Positions 51,518 to 62,140 of a stretch of DNA of 64,000 nucleotides are shown in pieces. The stretch's first letter is position 1. Each line of letters begins with the position of its first letter. A program made the translations under genes and the position numbers. The notes beneath the pieces are model-generated. The model was given only the letters and a program-made list of their open reading frames with translations, had not been told where the DNA came from and ran no database searches. Source of the DNA: Blastocladiella emersonii ATCC 22665 (lineage: Eukaryota; Blastocladiomycota; Blastocladiomycetes; Blastocladiales; Blastocladiaceae); assembly GCA_025594325.1 (NCBI GenBank), contig JANHCV010000014.1, positions 682,001 through 746,000 of the forward strand, given 5' to 3'.

Positions 51518-53935
51518 ATGAACACACCACCCATGGAAAATGAAGGAGACTTGCTGCAAACTGCGATTTATGACTCGTTCGACTTTTCGTCGCTGCCGGC
51601 CGAGCTCACGGCAATGGTCCTCCAGCTCGTCACGCCGCGGCCCTGTGTCCGCCTTGCTTCGCGCGCACTCGCGCTCCTGTCCGGTGAACTGCAGGTGAAG
51701 CGAATGTGGATTGAACGCCGCTGGAATGACTTGTTTATCGAACATCACCCTGGGACTTGTCCGGACGACGGCGCTTCCACTCCTGCGACTCTGATGAGCG
51801 CTGTGCTCGACGTTTGCGACGATGAAGATGACGACCGGCCACTCAAGTTCAATGACATCGAGCCCCTGTTCCTTGCCACCGTATACTGTCTGCTTGACAT
51901 CATACAGGCTTTGCTACGAGGATTGGAAAACACCGCCGACCGCATGGCCAACCTGCTTCGCCAGCCACTTAACCAAGTCCAGCGTCGTTACCTTCCTACC
52001 ACCAAGTACCCTATCCACTCGCTTTTCCAGGGCTTCATTGAAGTAGTTTATAATGCCCCGTCATCAACGCTTGGCCTCCTGCTTGAAGCCACGCTCACAA
52101 AAGCTCCTGATATTCTTTTGGCGCGTATGCCGTGGGCCAAGTGGATCAAGCTTCACTCGAACCTCGCGTACATGCATGCTGAGCTGCCTATCCTCCTTGA
52201 CGAGCTCAGCATTGAGTCACCCGACCCGCAAATTGCCAATGTGCTTGCATTCCTTGCGCTCACTTTGGTGGAGCGGGAGACCTTAGGGGTGATCCTGGAC
52301 CCTCGCTTTGGCTGCGACACGGATATGTTGTTCATAAGCACGCGCAAGCCATTTGCCGCGAACTTGGTGTGTGTCGGAATCGCTGACCCTGACAATGCTT
52401 CGATCGAGGATGCCATCTACTTTCTCGACTTTATGCTGGTCAATACCTGGAGCAATCCACCGCTCATCAGAGTCGGTGATACGTTCCTTGCCCTCGAACT
52501 GTGCAGGTTTCCCTCTCCTGTGCTCCTTGCGCACCTTGCGGCCCAGCACCGTGGCTTCCTGCCTGATCCCGCAAACGATCCGGATGACTTGCTGACTCTC
52601 ATCAACCATTGTGCGCATGGGTCGTGGACGCTGGATCCCGACTTTGCGCCATTTCTTGCTGTTCTGATGGAGCACGGCATTCTTAACGACTGGTTCTGGG
52701 ACTGCAAACTGCGCCAACTTATTTTTTCGCAAGACAGCTCATTGGCGCTTTCCGCTCTTGTTGACAAGCGCTTTGGAGATCGACTTGGCGCTGTGCTTGC
52801 TCGAGGTACACCAACTGTTACGCTTTGCTGGAAACGCTGGCTATCCCATGCCGTTCAACCGCTAATGCTAATGGCTTCGATGCCCTGTCTAGTCATTAAT
52901 GAATGTCTCTTGGGCTCGGTTGTAAAGCCGACTGAGGTTGTCAATTTTGCCGTTTGCCATTTCCCCGACCGCATCCAGGAGCTCATGGCCAGCGCCGCTT
53001 CGGAGTTGCAACCAACATTTGATCGCGCTCTTCCCATGGTCGTCCCCGGCGTTGCAGAAAAATTGTTTGCCCATCACTACCTACGCCAGTTGGAGAACAT
53101 AACGTATTGGCCCTACTTTCTGCTTGCAAACGCGCTTCTCACTACGTCGCTGGTTCAGCGCGATGGAGCAGACCTCTTTTATATGGCTTGGCTCACGGTC
53201 GCAGCACTTCGTGACCCAGCAACTCACGATTCGGCTGTTACGGTGATCCGCGAAATGGGCACGGCCGCAGCTCATATTTCGCTTCTCTTGTTTTCCACAC
53301 AGCGTCAACCGCATACGTACGTTGCGCTGCCCCTCGACAATGGGCGCACCACGTGTCAAACTTGCCCGCTCTCGAGCCAGCAGTCGTTCTTTGACACGCT
53401 TGCCGAGCTGCTTGTGATTCACGACGGGGCGCTCTCCATCTCGGACCTGCCTTGCCATGGCGGGACCGAAATGACAAACATGCTCATGGATCCCGCCTTT
53501 GCTGACACTATCCTTGCGATGTGGCAGCGGCGCGAGAATTCGTGCACCTGCGGTGACATTCTTGTTCCTTATCCTTGGCATCGCGTGGTCGAATTTCTCG
53601 TACGCATGGACTCGAAGTGCGTCCTCGAGTTGCTCCAGACGTCCGACTCAGCTCAAGACCTCCCAATCGAGTTTTGGAGGTGCGTTCCGGACGGTGCGCT
53701 CGACGGGATCTGGGGCACGACCCTGCTTGCTGCAGCTGCTGTCCGTCTCACAGAGTATGATCCGGCAGACGCCGTGATGCGTGAACTTGTGCGCGTGGGG
53801 CCGCAGACCGTGCGAATGGCCGAGTTCCGCAAAGCTCTTTGCGCCATGTCGGCGTCTCGCAGCAGCTCAGAGGCTCTCAACGTGCTGGACGCGATGCTGC
53901 TCGAGGACACGTTCGACGGTTCGCCAGACTTGTGA
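51518..53935 (+). CDS. VPDGALD-superfamily protein, E-type, intact
   Basis: One frame of 805 codons, or 776 aa if the conserved intron is removed (52806-52892, GTACAC...CTAG, 87 nt, with CTAAT branch-like sequences; it sits where the paralogues have theirs and is in frame either way). Start MNTPPMENEGDLLQTAIYD; the internal MENEG recalls the MENEC start of the RT-like elements. F-box-like LPAELTAMVLQLVTPRPCVR; helical middle; SCTCGDILVPY knuckle; LPIEFWRCVPDGALDGIWG; ends TFDGSPDL. No stops or shifts, so likely functional. Cytosolic or nuclear by lack of signal or membrane segments. Function unknown; adaptor role inferred from the F-box-like start. Transcribed divergently from the stop-riddled gene at 51373. 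Confidence 0.8.
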   Translation: MNTPPMENEGDLLQTAIYDSFDFSSLPAELTAMVLQLVTPRPCVRLASRALALLSGELQVKRMWIERRWNDLFIEHHPGTCPDDGASTPATLMSAVLDVCDDEDDDRPLKFNDIEPLFLATVYCLLDIIQALLRGLENTADRMANLLRQPLNQVQRRYLPTTKYPIHSLFQGFIEVVYNAPSSTLGLLLEATLTKAPDILLARMPWAKWIKLHSNLAYMHAELPILLDELSIESPDPQIANVLAFLALTLVERETLGVILDPRFGCDTDMLFISTRKPFAANLVCVGIADPDNASIEDAIYFLDFMLVNTWSNPPLIRVGDTFLALELCRFPSPVLLAHLAAQHRGFLPDPANDPDDLLTLINHCAHGSWTLDPDFAPFLAVLMEHGILNDWFWDCKLRQLIFSQDSSLALSALVDKRFGDRLGAVLARGTPTVTLCWKRWLSHAVQPLMLMASMPCLVINECLLGSVVKPTEVVNFAVCHFPDRIQELMASAASELQPTFDRALPMVVPGVAEKLFAHHYLRQLENITYWPYFLLANALLTTSLVQRDGADLFYMAWLTVAALRDPATHDSAVTVIREMGTAAAHISLLLFSTQRQPHTYVALPLDNGRTTCQTCPLSSQQSFFDTLAELLVIHDGALSISDLPCHGGTEMTNMLMDPAFADTILAMWQRRENSCTCGDILVPYPWHRVVEFLVRMDSKCVLELLQTSDSAQDLPIEFWRCVPDGALDGIWGTTLLAAAAVRLTEYDPADAVMRELVRVGPQTVRMAEFRKALCAMSASRSSSEALNVLDAMLLEDTFDGSPDL

Positions 53936-54302
53936 GTAGCCGGCTCATGGAGAGAATGCACCGCCAGCACTCCACGATAGACTACCGATTTGTTGTTTTT
54001 GATGCCAGTGAGCGAATTGATCAGCGACCTCGCCAATTATCGTACAATTTATTGTCTGCGCCTGCGAAGGTTCCGTATGATAGCCGGGGCGCTTGGCTGT
54101 GTACAAGACGCGCGAGTCAGCTGCTCGAGACATCCGTTGAACTGGCGGAACAAACGGAGGGCGATCACGGCAGGGAAATGTTCGCACTCGTTGTCCCATC
54201 AACCATTCGTTCAATGCGTTTGCCGCCGAAACGGAGACTGACGACTTGCTCAGCGCCAAGCAGGCACGCTCTTCACGTCATGCGGCATTCCAGCTGACTA
54301 CC

Positions 54303-54429
54303 AGAAGTGAAGCGACTAGGTGGCTCGGGAGAAAAAAATTCCGACGCGATGGAACAGCCTCGCATAACTGGGAGGGGAAACGGGCACTTCGCGACGCGTT
54401 GCTCATGGGCGGGTGGCGGTCATGTGATG
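54303..54429 (+). promoter_or_regulatory. Upstream region of the 54506 gene: CTAGGTGGCTC block plus ACGCGTTG and GTCATGTGATGG
   Basis: GAAGCGACTAGGTGGCTCGG at 54309-54328, ACGCGTTGCTCATG at 54394-54407 and GTCATGTGATGG at 54419-54430. Same order as upstream of the 10929 gene, 77-200 bp before the start. The preceding stretch 53936-54302 holds no gene that I can support. Confidence 0.45.
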
Positions 54430-55632
54430 GGAGGAAGACGCCACGACGCGCTTCGCTCTCCCGTTGCAGACGCTGTCATGAAGCAAATGGAGGTGACACC
54501 AATGAATGACTATGCAATCTACTCGGCCACCTTCACCGGGAACGATGCGGGCGCTCCGCTTTGGAAATCTTCCAACCGATCTCGTGCTTGCTGTGGTCCA
54601 GCTCGCACGACCGCGCGTGACGGTCGTCCTCGCCTCGAAAGCTATGCATCGCTTTGCGTCCGATCCGCTCGCACTCCCTGCATGGATCATCTCCCGTCTC
54701 GCTTCCCAGTCATCCGAGGGTGCTCTGGAATGTGTCTCAACTTTACTTCAAATCCCAGATACTCGCCACTACCCTAATCCGCGAGATGAGGCTCGGACTG
54801 CCTCGACACTCGCCGCCAGCTACTCTCGCACCGTTCCGCTGATGCATGCCCTCATTCCGTGTGCCAGGCGCCGAGCCGAGGCGCAGCGTCGCACATTGCT
54901 GCCCGATGCCGCCGAGGAGTCCGGCTTTCATGTCATTGAGCTTGTCGAAGTCGCTCAGCTTGCCTTGCCGGGACAACTCTTCCAGAACCCGCTTGCCGTT
55001 CACCTGATCGTCGCGACACATGCAACCATGACCGGCTCCCCCCTTCTCCTTCAGCAGGTACTCGACGATATCCAAGCTTACTGGCCAGAGCTGCTTGAAC
55101 TCGCTCTCCTGTGGTCCGAGTGGGCCAAGATGTTAAGCGACTCGGTGCTTCCCTTTGACTACGAGCATCCCGACCCCTTCGAAAACTCCCAGTTTGAACT
55201 CCGCCTGATGGATGTCTTGGCTTTCCTTGCTGTGAACTACTGGCAGGACGAGACGTTCGAGCTGTTGTTGAACCCGCAGTATGGCGTCAACACGAAGGAG
55301 CTTATTGGCGCACTGGAGGACGAGGTTACCGCCGTCCCGGTGTATTATGGAATGTGCGATCGGGCTCCATCGTACAAGCGCGTGGCCGGCATCATGGCGC
55401 TACTCTACAAGCACGGCTGGTCCAATACGTTTGTGGGGGAGAAGACGGCCCTTGATCTGCTCATTGAGCACGTACCGTTTGCACTTCCTCTCATTATGGC
55501 CCGCGCGCCCACCCAGGTTGGCGCGGACTTGGACGCCTGGGGCAGAACCGAAGTTGATTGGATGGTCAAGAAAAGCCTGTTGGTCGATGACAATGGGCGC
55601 CGTATAACATACCGCGATATCGAGTCGACTAC

Positions 55633-58114
55633 CATCGGGAAATGGGGGATCACCCCGCTGCGGTGGATCACGAAGATCTTCCTAGATCACTGTGATCTAC
55701 GAAGATCTTAGCCCTGCGGAAATCTAGCCCCGCTCGACCAGTCCGGAGTGGTTCCGCTCGCGAAGATCTTGGCTCCCGACATAGATCTACGAGTAATCTA
55801 TGGTGTTCGACCACAAATCTAGGAAGGAGTCGAGCGCTTGCACTCGCGCAGCGAACGACTTTGAGACAAAACTCGCGCGGCGCGTCCTTGACTCTCAAAT
55901 CACAATACCGATCATCGCTGCCTTTGTCCTCCATAGTCGCGTTTGGAATAAATCAAGCAGTTCACTGGACTATCTCTCAGTCGTGCATCAGCGCGTCGCA
56001 CAGGCGGGTCGGGAGAATCGTGGTTCAAGTGAGCAAACAGGGAGCACCACACATGCAGCGTGACCAACGAAGTGGGAAGGAGAAAGGGCCAGGGGCATCG
56101 ATTCCCTCGAGGCGGTGTGCAGGATCGGCGTCAAGGAACGTGAAAATGGAGCTGTTGAAGAGCTGCACGGGCACGACAGGAATCAAGGTTGCGGGTGCCT
56201 GCCAGTGTGCCTTCAAGCGGGAGCGAGGTCGTAAGCGGGCGTAATCACGATGTTGTAGAGCCGCCAACAATTTTGCAGGACGGATCAGCGAGTTCCGGCT
56301 CGCGCATCTCACCACGTAGCAGGTCGGGCAGAGCAGCGACGGCCAGGATCCGCAGCTGTTTCGAGATCGTTCGACCACGGAACCACGCGGCGAGGGAGTT
56401 GCAGCGTGTCAGGAATGAGATCTTCAGACCTGCGTTGTGTATGCTTGACAAGAGGGGAGGAGACATGGACCGACGCGACGCGGCGAAGCTGTCAAGCAAG
56501 GCGGCGGTCAAGCGCACGTGAGGATCGGCGGCGTTTGTTTTGGGCCAAGTCCTATGCTCGGTCGCCACTGCCCACCGCCCACCCTCGCCGGCGCCGACTT
56601 CCTCTCTCCTCCCCCGCCACTCGTCCTTCCCCCCAACTCCCCTACGACGCATCCAACTCCATGCACTTGCTCCAGGACTGCATCGGGCACATCGCCATGG
56701 CCTGCGCCGGGTACGAGCCAGACCCTCCCTGCGCCGTCATGTGCACGCCACCTCGTCACCTCGCACGGCCGCCACCAACTGCTGCCTCACGCCGCGCCGC
56801 TGACCGTCGCACCGGTTTGCCCTCACTGACGCCTCTCTCGTGCTCCCGCTGTCCAGGTCCCGCCGCGGCTGATACTGCCCGCCCAAGCCGGCCGACGCCA
56901 CCCTTCGCCCCCCGGACGCTCTGAACCTCGCTGGCGTCGGCGACGTGGACGCTCTCGTCGATCCTGCCGTCCTATCCTTCCTGGGGCTCGAGACGGCCTG
57001 CGGTCGCATGCTCATGGCGCCGCGTATCGTCGCCGCCATCGGTATCCCGCACGACGTGGCGCGCGCGCGGCGACGGCGCCCAGCAACCGCAAGTCCGAGG
57101 TGCTGCTCAACCTCACGTTCGACTGGAACCGCAGGGCAACGACGTATGTTTGCGATCGTCCGCTTTGGGCTGCTTCCCAACCAGCGATCTGACCCGGACC
57201 GCCCCGCCTATAGAACCTACGCCCGCGGCATCGTCAAGCTGACTGCCCATGGCACCCGCTCGCGCACCCTAGGCGACCTGTCCCCCTCCCCGAGTCGTGC
57301 GTGTGTTTTCGCGTGTCTGGTCGCCCACGCTAACGCCACCGCTGGCCGACGTAGCAAAGCTGCCCGGGCCGCACCTGTTCGCCATCGTGGATCGACTCGC
57401 ACCTGATCGCACGCTCGTCGACATGGTGTACTTCATCGAGCTGGTACGCGTCGCGCACGATCCTGACTCGCTTCGTAGCTCACGCCCCAACGTGTCTGTG
57501 TAGTTTGCTCCCGTGGTCCAGTCGTACGTGCAGGGGTCGGCGGCGCCCATCGTGGATGTCGACATGTTCCGCCGCAGCTACTTCCACTCGCTGGTTGCGA
57601 GCATCGAGCGTCGCCGGGCCGCTCACCCGTTTGTCCGCATGATTACGGAGGAGGTCGTGCGCCGGTCGTTCACCAAGTCCACCGCCGCTGCCGCTGCCGC
57701 TGCGACCGCAGCCTCGGCGGCGGGTGCCCGAGGCGCGAGTCCGTACGGAGTCGCGCTGGATAGCGACGACGACGACGACGACGCGTAGATTTGATGCACA
57801 ATACAGATCTGTTTCTCACTCATCGAACTCTCCCGTTGTGTGCTGAGATCTCTCGCTTGGCGAAGATCGCTTGAAAATCTCACAGGTCTCCTCAGCGGCG
57901 GGGAAACTACGTTCGTTGCGAAGATCTATCGGCCCTGACGGAGTCGAGCTCGGCTGGACGGGAGGGATAGATCTATGGTGAGATCTATAGAAAACATAGG
58001 TTTGCAGTGGATTTCTACCTAGATCTTCCCCGGCTATTTTGGCCCCCGAAACCCTAAGATCTATGAAAGATCTAGCTAGATCTCTTCGAGATCTTAACCC
58101 CCAATTTCCCGATG
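55633..58114. mobile_element. CMC/EnSpm-like DNA transposon, 2,482 bp, with AGATCT subterminal repeats
   Basis: Ends are inverted: CATCGGGAAATGGGGG at 55633 and, on the other strand from 58114, CATCGGGAAATTGGGGG. The flanks give a 2-bp target duplication AC (55631-55632 and 58115-58116). Both ends are crowded with AGATCT or GATCT motifs for about 180-250 bp (about four on the left, about ten on the right), like the transposase-bound subterminal repeats of CACTA elements. No DDE transposase found, so non-autonomous. The interior carries a spliced gene (56661-57788) and decayed minus-strand frames (56025-56652). The class is inferred from structure; the CACTA end itself is not present (CATCG instead). 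Confidence 0.75.
56661..57788 (+). CDS. Multi-exon gene carried inside the DNA transposon (exons partly resolved)
   Basis: Coding segments on the plus strand: MHLLQDCIGHIAMACAGYEP (56661), NLAGVGDVDALVDPAVLSFL with GLETACGRMLMAPRIVAAIG, NRKSEVLLNLTFDWNRRATT (to about 57140), an intron GTATGT...TATAG, TYARGIVKLTAHGTRSRTLG, an intron GTGCGT...GTAG (about 57299-57355), KLPGPHLFAIVDRLAPDRTL with VDMVYFIEL, an intron GTACGC...GTAG (57451-57503), FAPVVQSYVQGSAAPIVDVD, FHSLVASIERRRAAHPFVRM, and an Ala run then a poly-Asp end at 57788. The junctions between the first three segments are not settled. No family recognised. Clean splice sites suggest recent selection: either an element-encoded DNA-binding protein or a captured host gene. 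Confidence 0.5.
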
Positions 58115-59443
58115 ACGTATCCGTTTGCATTTTTTGGACACGACTACTTTGCCAAGCTGCTTTGCCGTGCCTTGCTTGAACAGCAAGATGACGTGGTTGG
58201 TTCACTTTGCACCGCCATGACCCCTCGGGAAGCTACTTGGGAGGCGGTACTTGAGAAAGGTACGTTCCTTTTGCTTGTCTCCCTGTGGATAAACCTAGCC
58301 AACCACTCACCTATTGCACATTTTACAGCATTCTCAGCCGCCTACAACGAACCCTCAATCAGCGGCCGCATCCTTGATTGTTTGCTTGCGTTAGCGCTTG
58401 CGGCGGGCCATGCAAAGTTTACCGAGCGTTTTGCGGCTGAGGCGCTCAAATTCAAAGCTCCCAATCCGGGCCGGCGCTTTGGGGCCATCGTTGCACTGCT
58501 TGACGTGGACAAGCCGACGGCCGCCCGACTCGATGTCCTAGCAATCGTCACGCGACTGCTTCCCACCAAGATGGACAGTTTTCCAACGATCATAGCTTCT
58601 CACGCGCTTTCGTGGCTGACAACCTCGGTTCTGGCAGTTGAGGGGACCAAAGGTCGCGCCCTCGAGGTCATTCGTGGCTTGGGCACTGCTGGCCAACTGC
58701 TGTGCGCGATGCTCGCTGCGCATCTTTCGTCCGACAGGGACCCTATCTTCCCAACCCTTCCCCCCGGCTTCATGACCTGTCCTGACTGCCCGCTCTCGTA
58801 TCAAACCCCGTGGCGCAACGCTTTCGTCTCGCTCCTCGCGCTTGTGAGCCCCGAGACTGACCTGTCCCAATCGCTCGCCGTCTACCTTGCCGCGCCGAAA
58901 CCGAACCACGAGTATGCGCACGATTACGAGCTCGCCAACACATGCTGCGCTCCCACTGGCACCGGCACGACTCGTTTGATTGTGGCCAAGTTGCAAAGTA
59001 AAATGCAGCGGCTGTTGGCCGATCTGATTGACGCACTTTCGCCAGTCGCCCCAGCCCTCACGGAATGGATTCCCGACGACGCCCTTGTCAATGTGCTCCA
59101 GGATGCGGACGTGCGTCGCATCGCTGGCGCGCCTGGGATGGAGGTTTGTCATCTCGACGAGCTGAAACGGATCTCGCGGGCGCGCAAGAGTCTTCCCGTG
59201 TTTGAGCGCGCAGTGTCGGAAATTAGCGTTCATGAGAAGCGCGAGCGACGGAGCCCGTCAACGTAGCGAGCGGGAATAAATATGCAATTTGTTGTTAGGT
59301 GCGGACGTCCTTGAATCTTGGAAATGTGCACACGCTGCCCCGTTGTCAAGCAACAGCTTGCGGATTGCGCAACTACCTGATTGGCGCAACAACTACGATA
59401 ACAACCGCACAATCAACTGCAGCCAGAAGCCAAGAGCCGTTCA

Positions 59444-61874
59444 TTAATCGAGCTCGAGCGTAATCATTAGAAACTCAGCCAGTCGGCTTGTCTTCAAGGG
59501 TGCGACATGGTGGAGTTCTCGAAAGACTGCACGCGCCAACTCTGTGTCAAAATCACGCAGCACCCGCGACATTTGCGTGACCCACTTGGTGTCCGCGACG
59601 TCTTCAAGTGCACCGTCTGGCACGAGCTCCCAGAAATCGAGAGGGAGCGCCGTCTTGTAACCAAATTCCGCGAACATAGCAACAGGCCCGGTCCAGAGCA
59701 AGGGTTGGAACGCCTGGTCGTGCGGGATGAAGATTTCGGAGCACCGCAGGCAGGCCTCAATCAGGCACTGGGCCAACCTCGACTCGAAAGGACTGGAACA
59801 ATCTTTGCCTTGCGTGGCGACGATTGCGCGACAAGTGGAGTCGGAAGGAAAGCACGCAACGGGCAAGCCCGTGTTTTCAAACAGCAACTGCTGCAGTTCC
59901 AGCATGGCCACCGTCCAAGAACCGTCGGGCACTGGTGAGCAACGGGCGGTCCTCGCGTTTGGGGCCGGTGCAAGGATTGCTTTGCCGCGGATGACAAGGT
60001 GGCGGTTGAATATGATGGCAAGAAACAGGCGAGCAGTTGCTGTACCCTTTGCTCGGATCTGTTCGAGAGCGGCATCGTGCGTACAAGGGTCGTTCAAGAC
60101 AATGGCAGGGAGCCATGCCAAGCTAGACAGGTCAAAGATGTGAGGGTTGTGAAGGATGGCAAGGAATTCGTTGGCGAATAAGAACAAGGGCCACGGGGGG
60201 AGCCGGTGTTGCTCCCCACATCCAAATATGTGCCCCAGCATTCGATTCGCCAGGTACGAATTAGCTCGCTTGCTCTTCACACGCTCTTTGAAGTAATCGA
60301 GAGCGTCTCGCAACGCAGCCGCCAAGTCGGGGATTACGGCTTCAAAGTGGTGTTGTTCAAGCCGACGATAGCCGCGAAGAAGCATGCATTTGACGCTGCG
60401 GCCGTCAACTTCAGCGTAAAGAACGCCCTCACGGAAAGCTACAGTTATTCGTGGGGTAAGCAACCGCGGAGACTAATTGCTGGCACGGCGCTCAGCTCGC
60501 GCGTACCTTCAACGAGTGCGAATCTTAGGCGAGGCCCAAGCTGTGCAACAATAAACGAAGAGAACTCACTCGTCTCATCCTTTGTCATCTCCAAGAAAAG
60601 GATCCGTGCCCAAGTCGAAGTCGCCGTGTCGAGCAGTCCTAGATCGTCGAGCGAGGCGACAAGATCAATGCCGGGCTTGGTGAACGTCAAACGAATCGCA
60701 TGCTTTCTGAGCTTTTCCACAATGCGAGGCGACAATCCATCGGCGAGGACGCTCGGGTAGAGCCTCGACGCGTAGCGCAAGAATGCGCTTGGCACCCGCG
60801 AATGATCAAACAAGTAGCAAATGATGGGAAGGCCACGGGTGGTAAGCAACGGACCTGGCTTTCTAGTGCTCAATAGCCAGTCGAAGATCGGCATAAGCTC
60901 GGCGGGCGGGCGATTTTGTAATACGAGAGCCGCAATCACGGAACTCAAGATGGAGTTGTCGCCGAACGTGTGCGGAAGCAACTGCATGTCGAATCCACAA
61001 CGCGCGTCCTTGAGAAAGCGGAAGGAGTTGGGTTGCCAAGTGACGACTGCAAGCAGGAGGAGATGTTCGAGAAACGATGCTTGATTCTGAATACTCGCAG
61101 GGTCCAAGCGCACTTGTGTGTTCGCGCCGTGCTTGGCCAGGTAGTGCTCGCCGTGCAAGGTTATCCCCACCAGGCTGTCGGACAAGCGCCCACAGTGAGG
61201 ACCAGGAGCAGGTCGCGCTCAACGACAGCAAACAAAGTCTCGAGGAGTTTGGCGTCGTCCATGACCACGGCTGCGCCAAGAATGAGGTATGGTGCAGCCA
61301 TGTACGTGGCATCGATTGGCTGAGGCATGTTTAACTTGACGGCTGGGTCGTTTGGCTTCAAAAGACGCACTGGCAGGGCCCAGGTCCAAGCCTTCTCGAA
61401 GGCCACAGGGTGTGTTTGCGAGTAACTTCGCTGGTCGTACATGAAACCCTCCATGAGCGCGATGAGAAGCAAAGGGTCAGGATACGCAATCCCATCGATG
61501 GGAGACGAGCGCAAGCTATTGAAGAATGGCTGTTCAAGCACGAACTCAGCTTCATAAAAGAAGATTGAATCGCGCGAGGCCAGGTACTCGGCGAAAAGCA
61601 CAGGATTTATGTAACGGCAGAGCACGACCGGCGCCCAAACCCTGTTCATTGCAAGTGTGCGTGCTGCTTCGAATAGACACTGCGAAGCGCTGCAATATCT
61701 CGAGCGAGGCCGCGAGAGCTGGAGAATGTATGTGACAAGAGTGTCGGGAAGCGCCGCGAATAGTGCGGCGCAGTCGTTGGGTTCCGCCGAGGGTGCTGCG
61801 GACGGTAGGTCAGCGCTTTCAGCATGCCCGAGAGAAGCTTGCATCAACTCGGTGTGGTCTTTCATTCGTTTCAT
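59444..61874 (-). CDS. VPDGALD-family protein, A-type, one intron, one possible frameshift
   Basis: MKRMKDHTELMQASLGHAES at 61874; F-box-like LPDTLVTYILQLSRPRSRYC. Open to about 61165, where a GGGG run loses or gains a base (ACPTAWWG then GITLHGEHYLAKHG); other members have WWNLTLQG here, so the frames clearly join. The intron at 60439-60506 (68 nt, GTACGC...GTAG, phase 1) is at the conserved site. The second exon 60438-59444 carries LRCSEIFIPHDQ, LPLDFWELVPDGALEDVADT and ends RELHHVAPLKTSRLAEFLMI plus TLELD. LMPIFDWLLSTRKPGP is intact. About 800 aa. The homopolymer context makes a read error plausible. Confidence 0.65.
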
Positions 61875-61907
61875 GGTCGTTGTGAGCCGATCATCGAGAG
61901 CGCAAGC

Positions 61908-61977
61908 TGAACGCGTCGCGTGAGAAGCAAGGTGGCTTGACAACGCGTCGTGGTCACATGATTGATGGACGCGTCTC
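61908..61977 (-). promoter_or_regulatory. Module with three ACGCGT boxes and GTCACATGATTG
   Basis: ACGCGT at about 61912, 61944 and 61970 around GGTCACATGATTG (61952-61964). It lies 35-100 bp upstream of the start at 61874. Laid out like the region 49319-49373. Confidence 0.5.
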
Positions 61978-62140
61978 CCCCTCTCTCGATGCGGTTCGTG
62001 GGCACACGAGGCATCACAAACATAGCGTATCTAGAAACCAAAGTCGTTGAAGTTGAGGAAACGAAATCGATATAAACTCGGCGGTCGCTCCCGCGCCACA
62101 CTGAAGAAATCACACTCGATGCCCGCTCACTGCTCACTGC

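Larger units (their letters stand above)
54506..59266 (+). pseudogene. VPDGALD-superfamily gene, B-type, disrupted by a DNA transposon
   Basis: Left part 54506-55632: MTMQSTRPPSPGTMRALRFG, F-box-like LPTDLVLAVVQLARPRVTVV, helical repeats, AHGWSNTF-like KHGWSNTFVGEKT, and ITYRDIESTT. Right part 58117-59266: YPFAFFGHDYFAKLLCRALL, a phase-1 intron 58260-58328 (GTACGT...ACAG), MTCPDCPLSYQTPWRNAF, and TEWIPDDALVNVL, ending at 59266. If the element 55633-58114 and one AC are removed, codon ACG is restored and the frame continues DIESTTYPFAFF, matching DILTVSYPFGQL of the 38601 paralogue. Apart from the insertion I see no other lesion, so this gene was probably intact until the transposition and could be restored by precise excision. 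Confidence 0.8.

Noticed and set aside
56025-56652. Minus-strand frames inside the DNA transposon as a captured family-gene fragment
   Set aside because: A weak likeness to the D-type gene (DADP...PGPFSFPLRW) is visible, but it is too short and shifted to claim homology.
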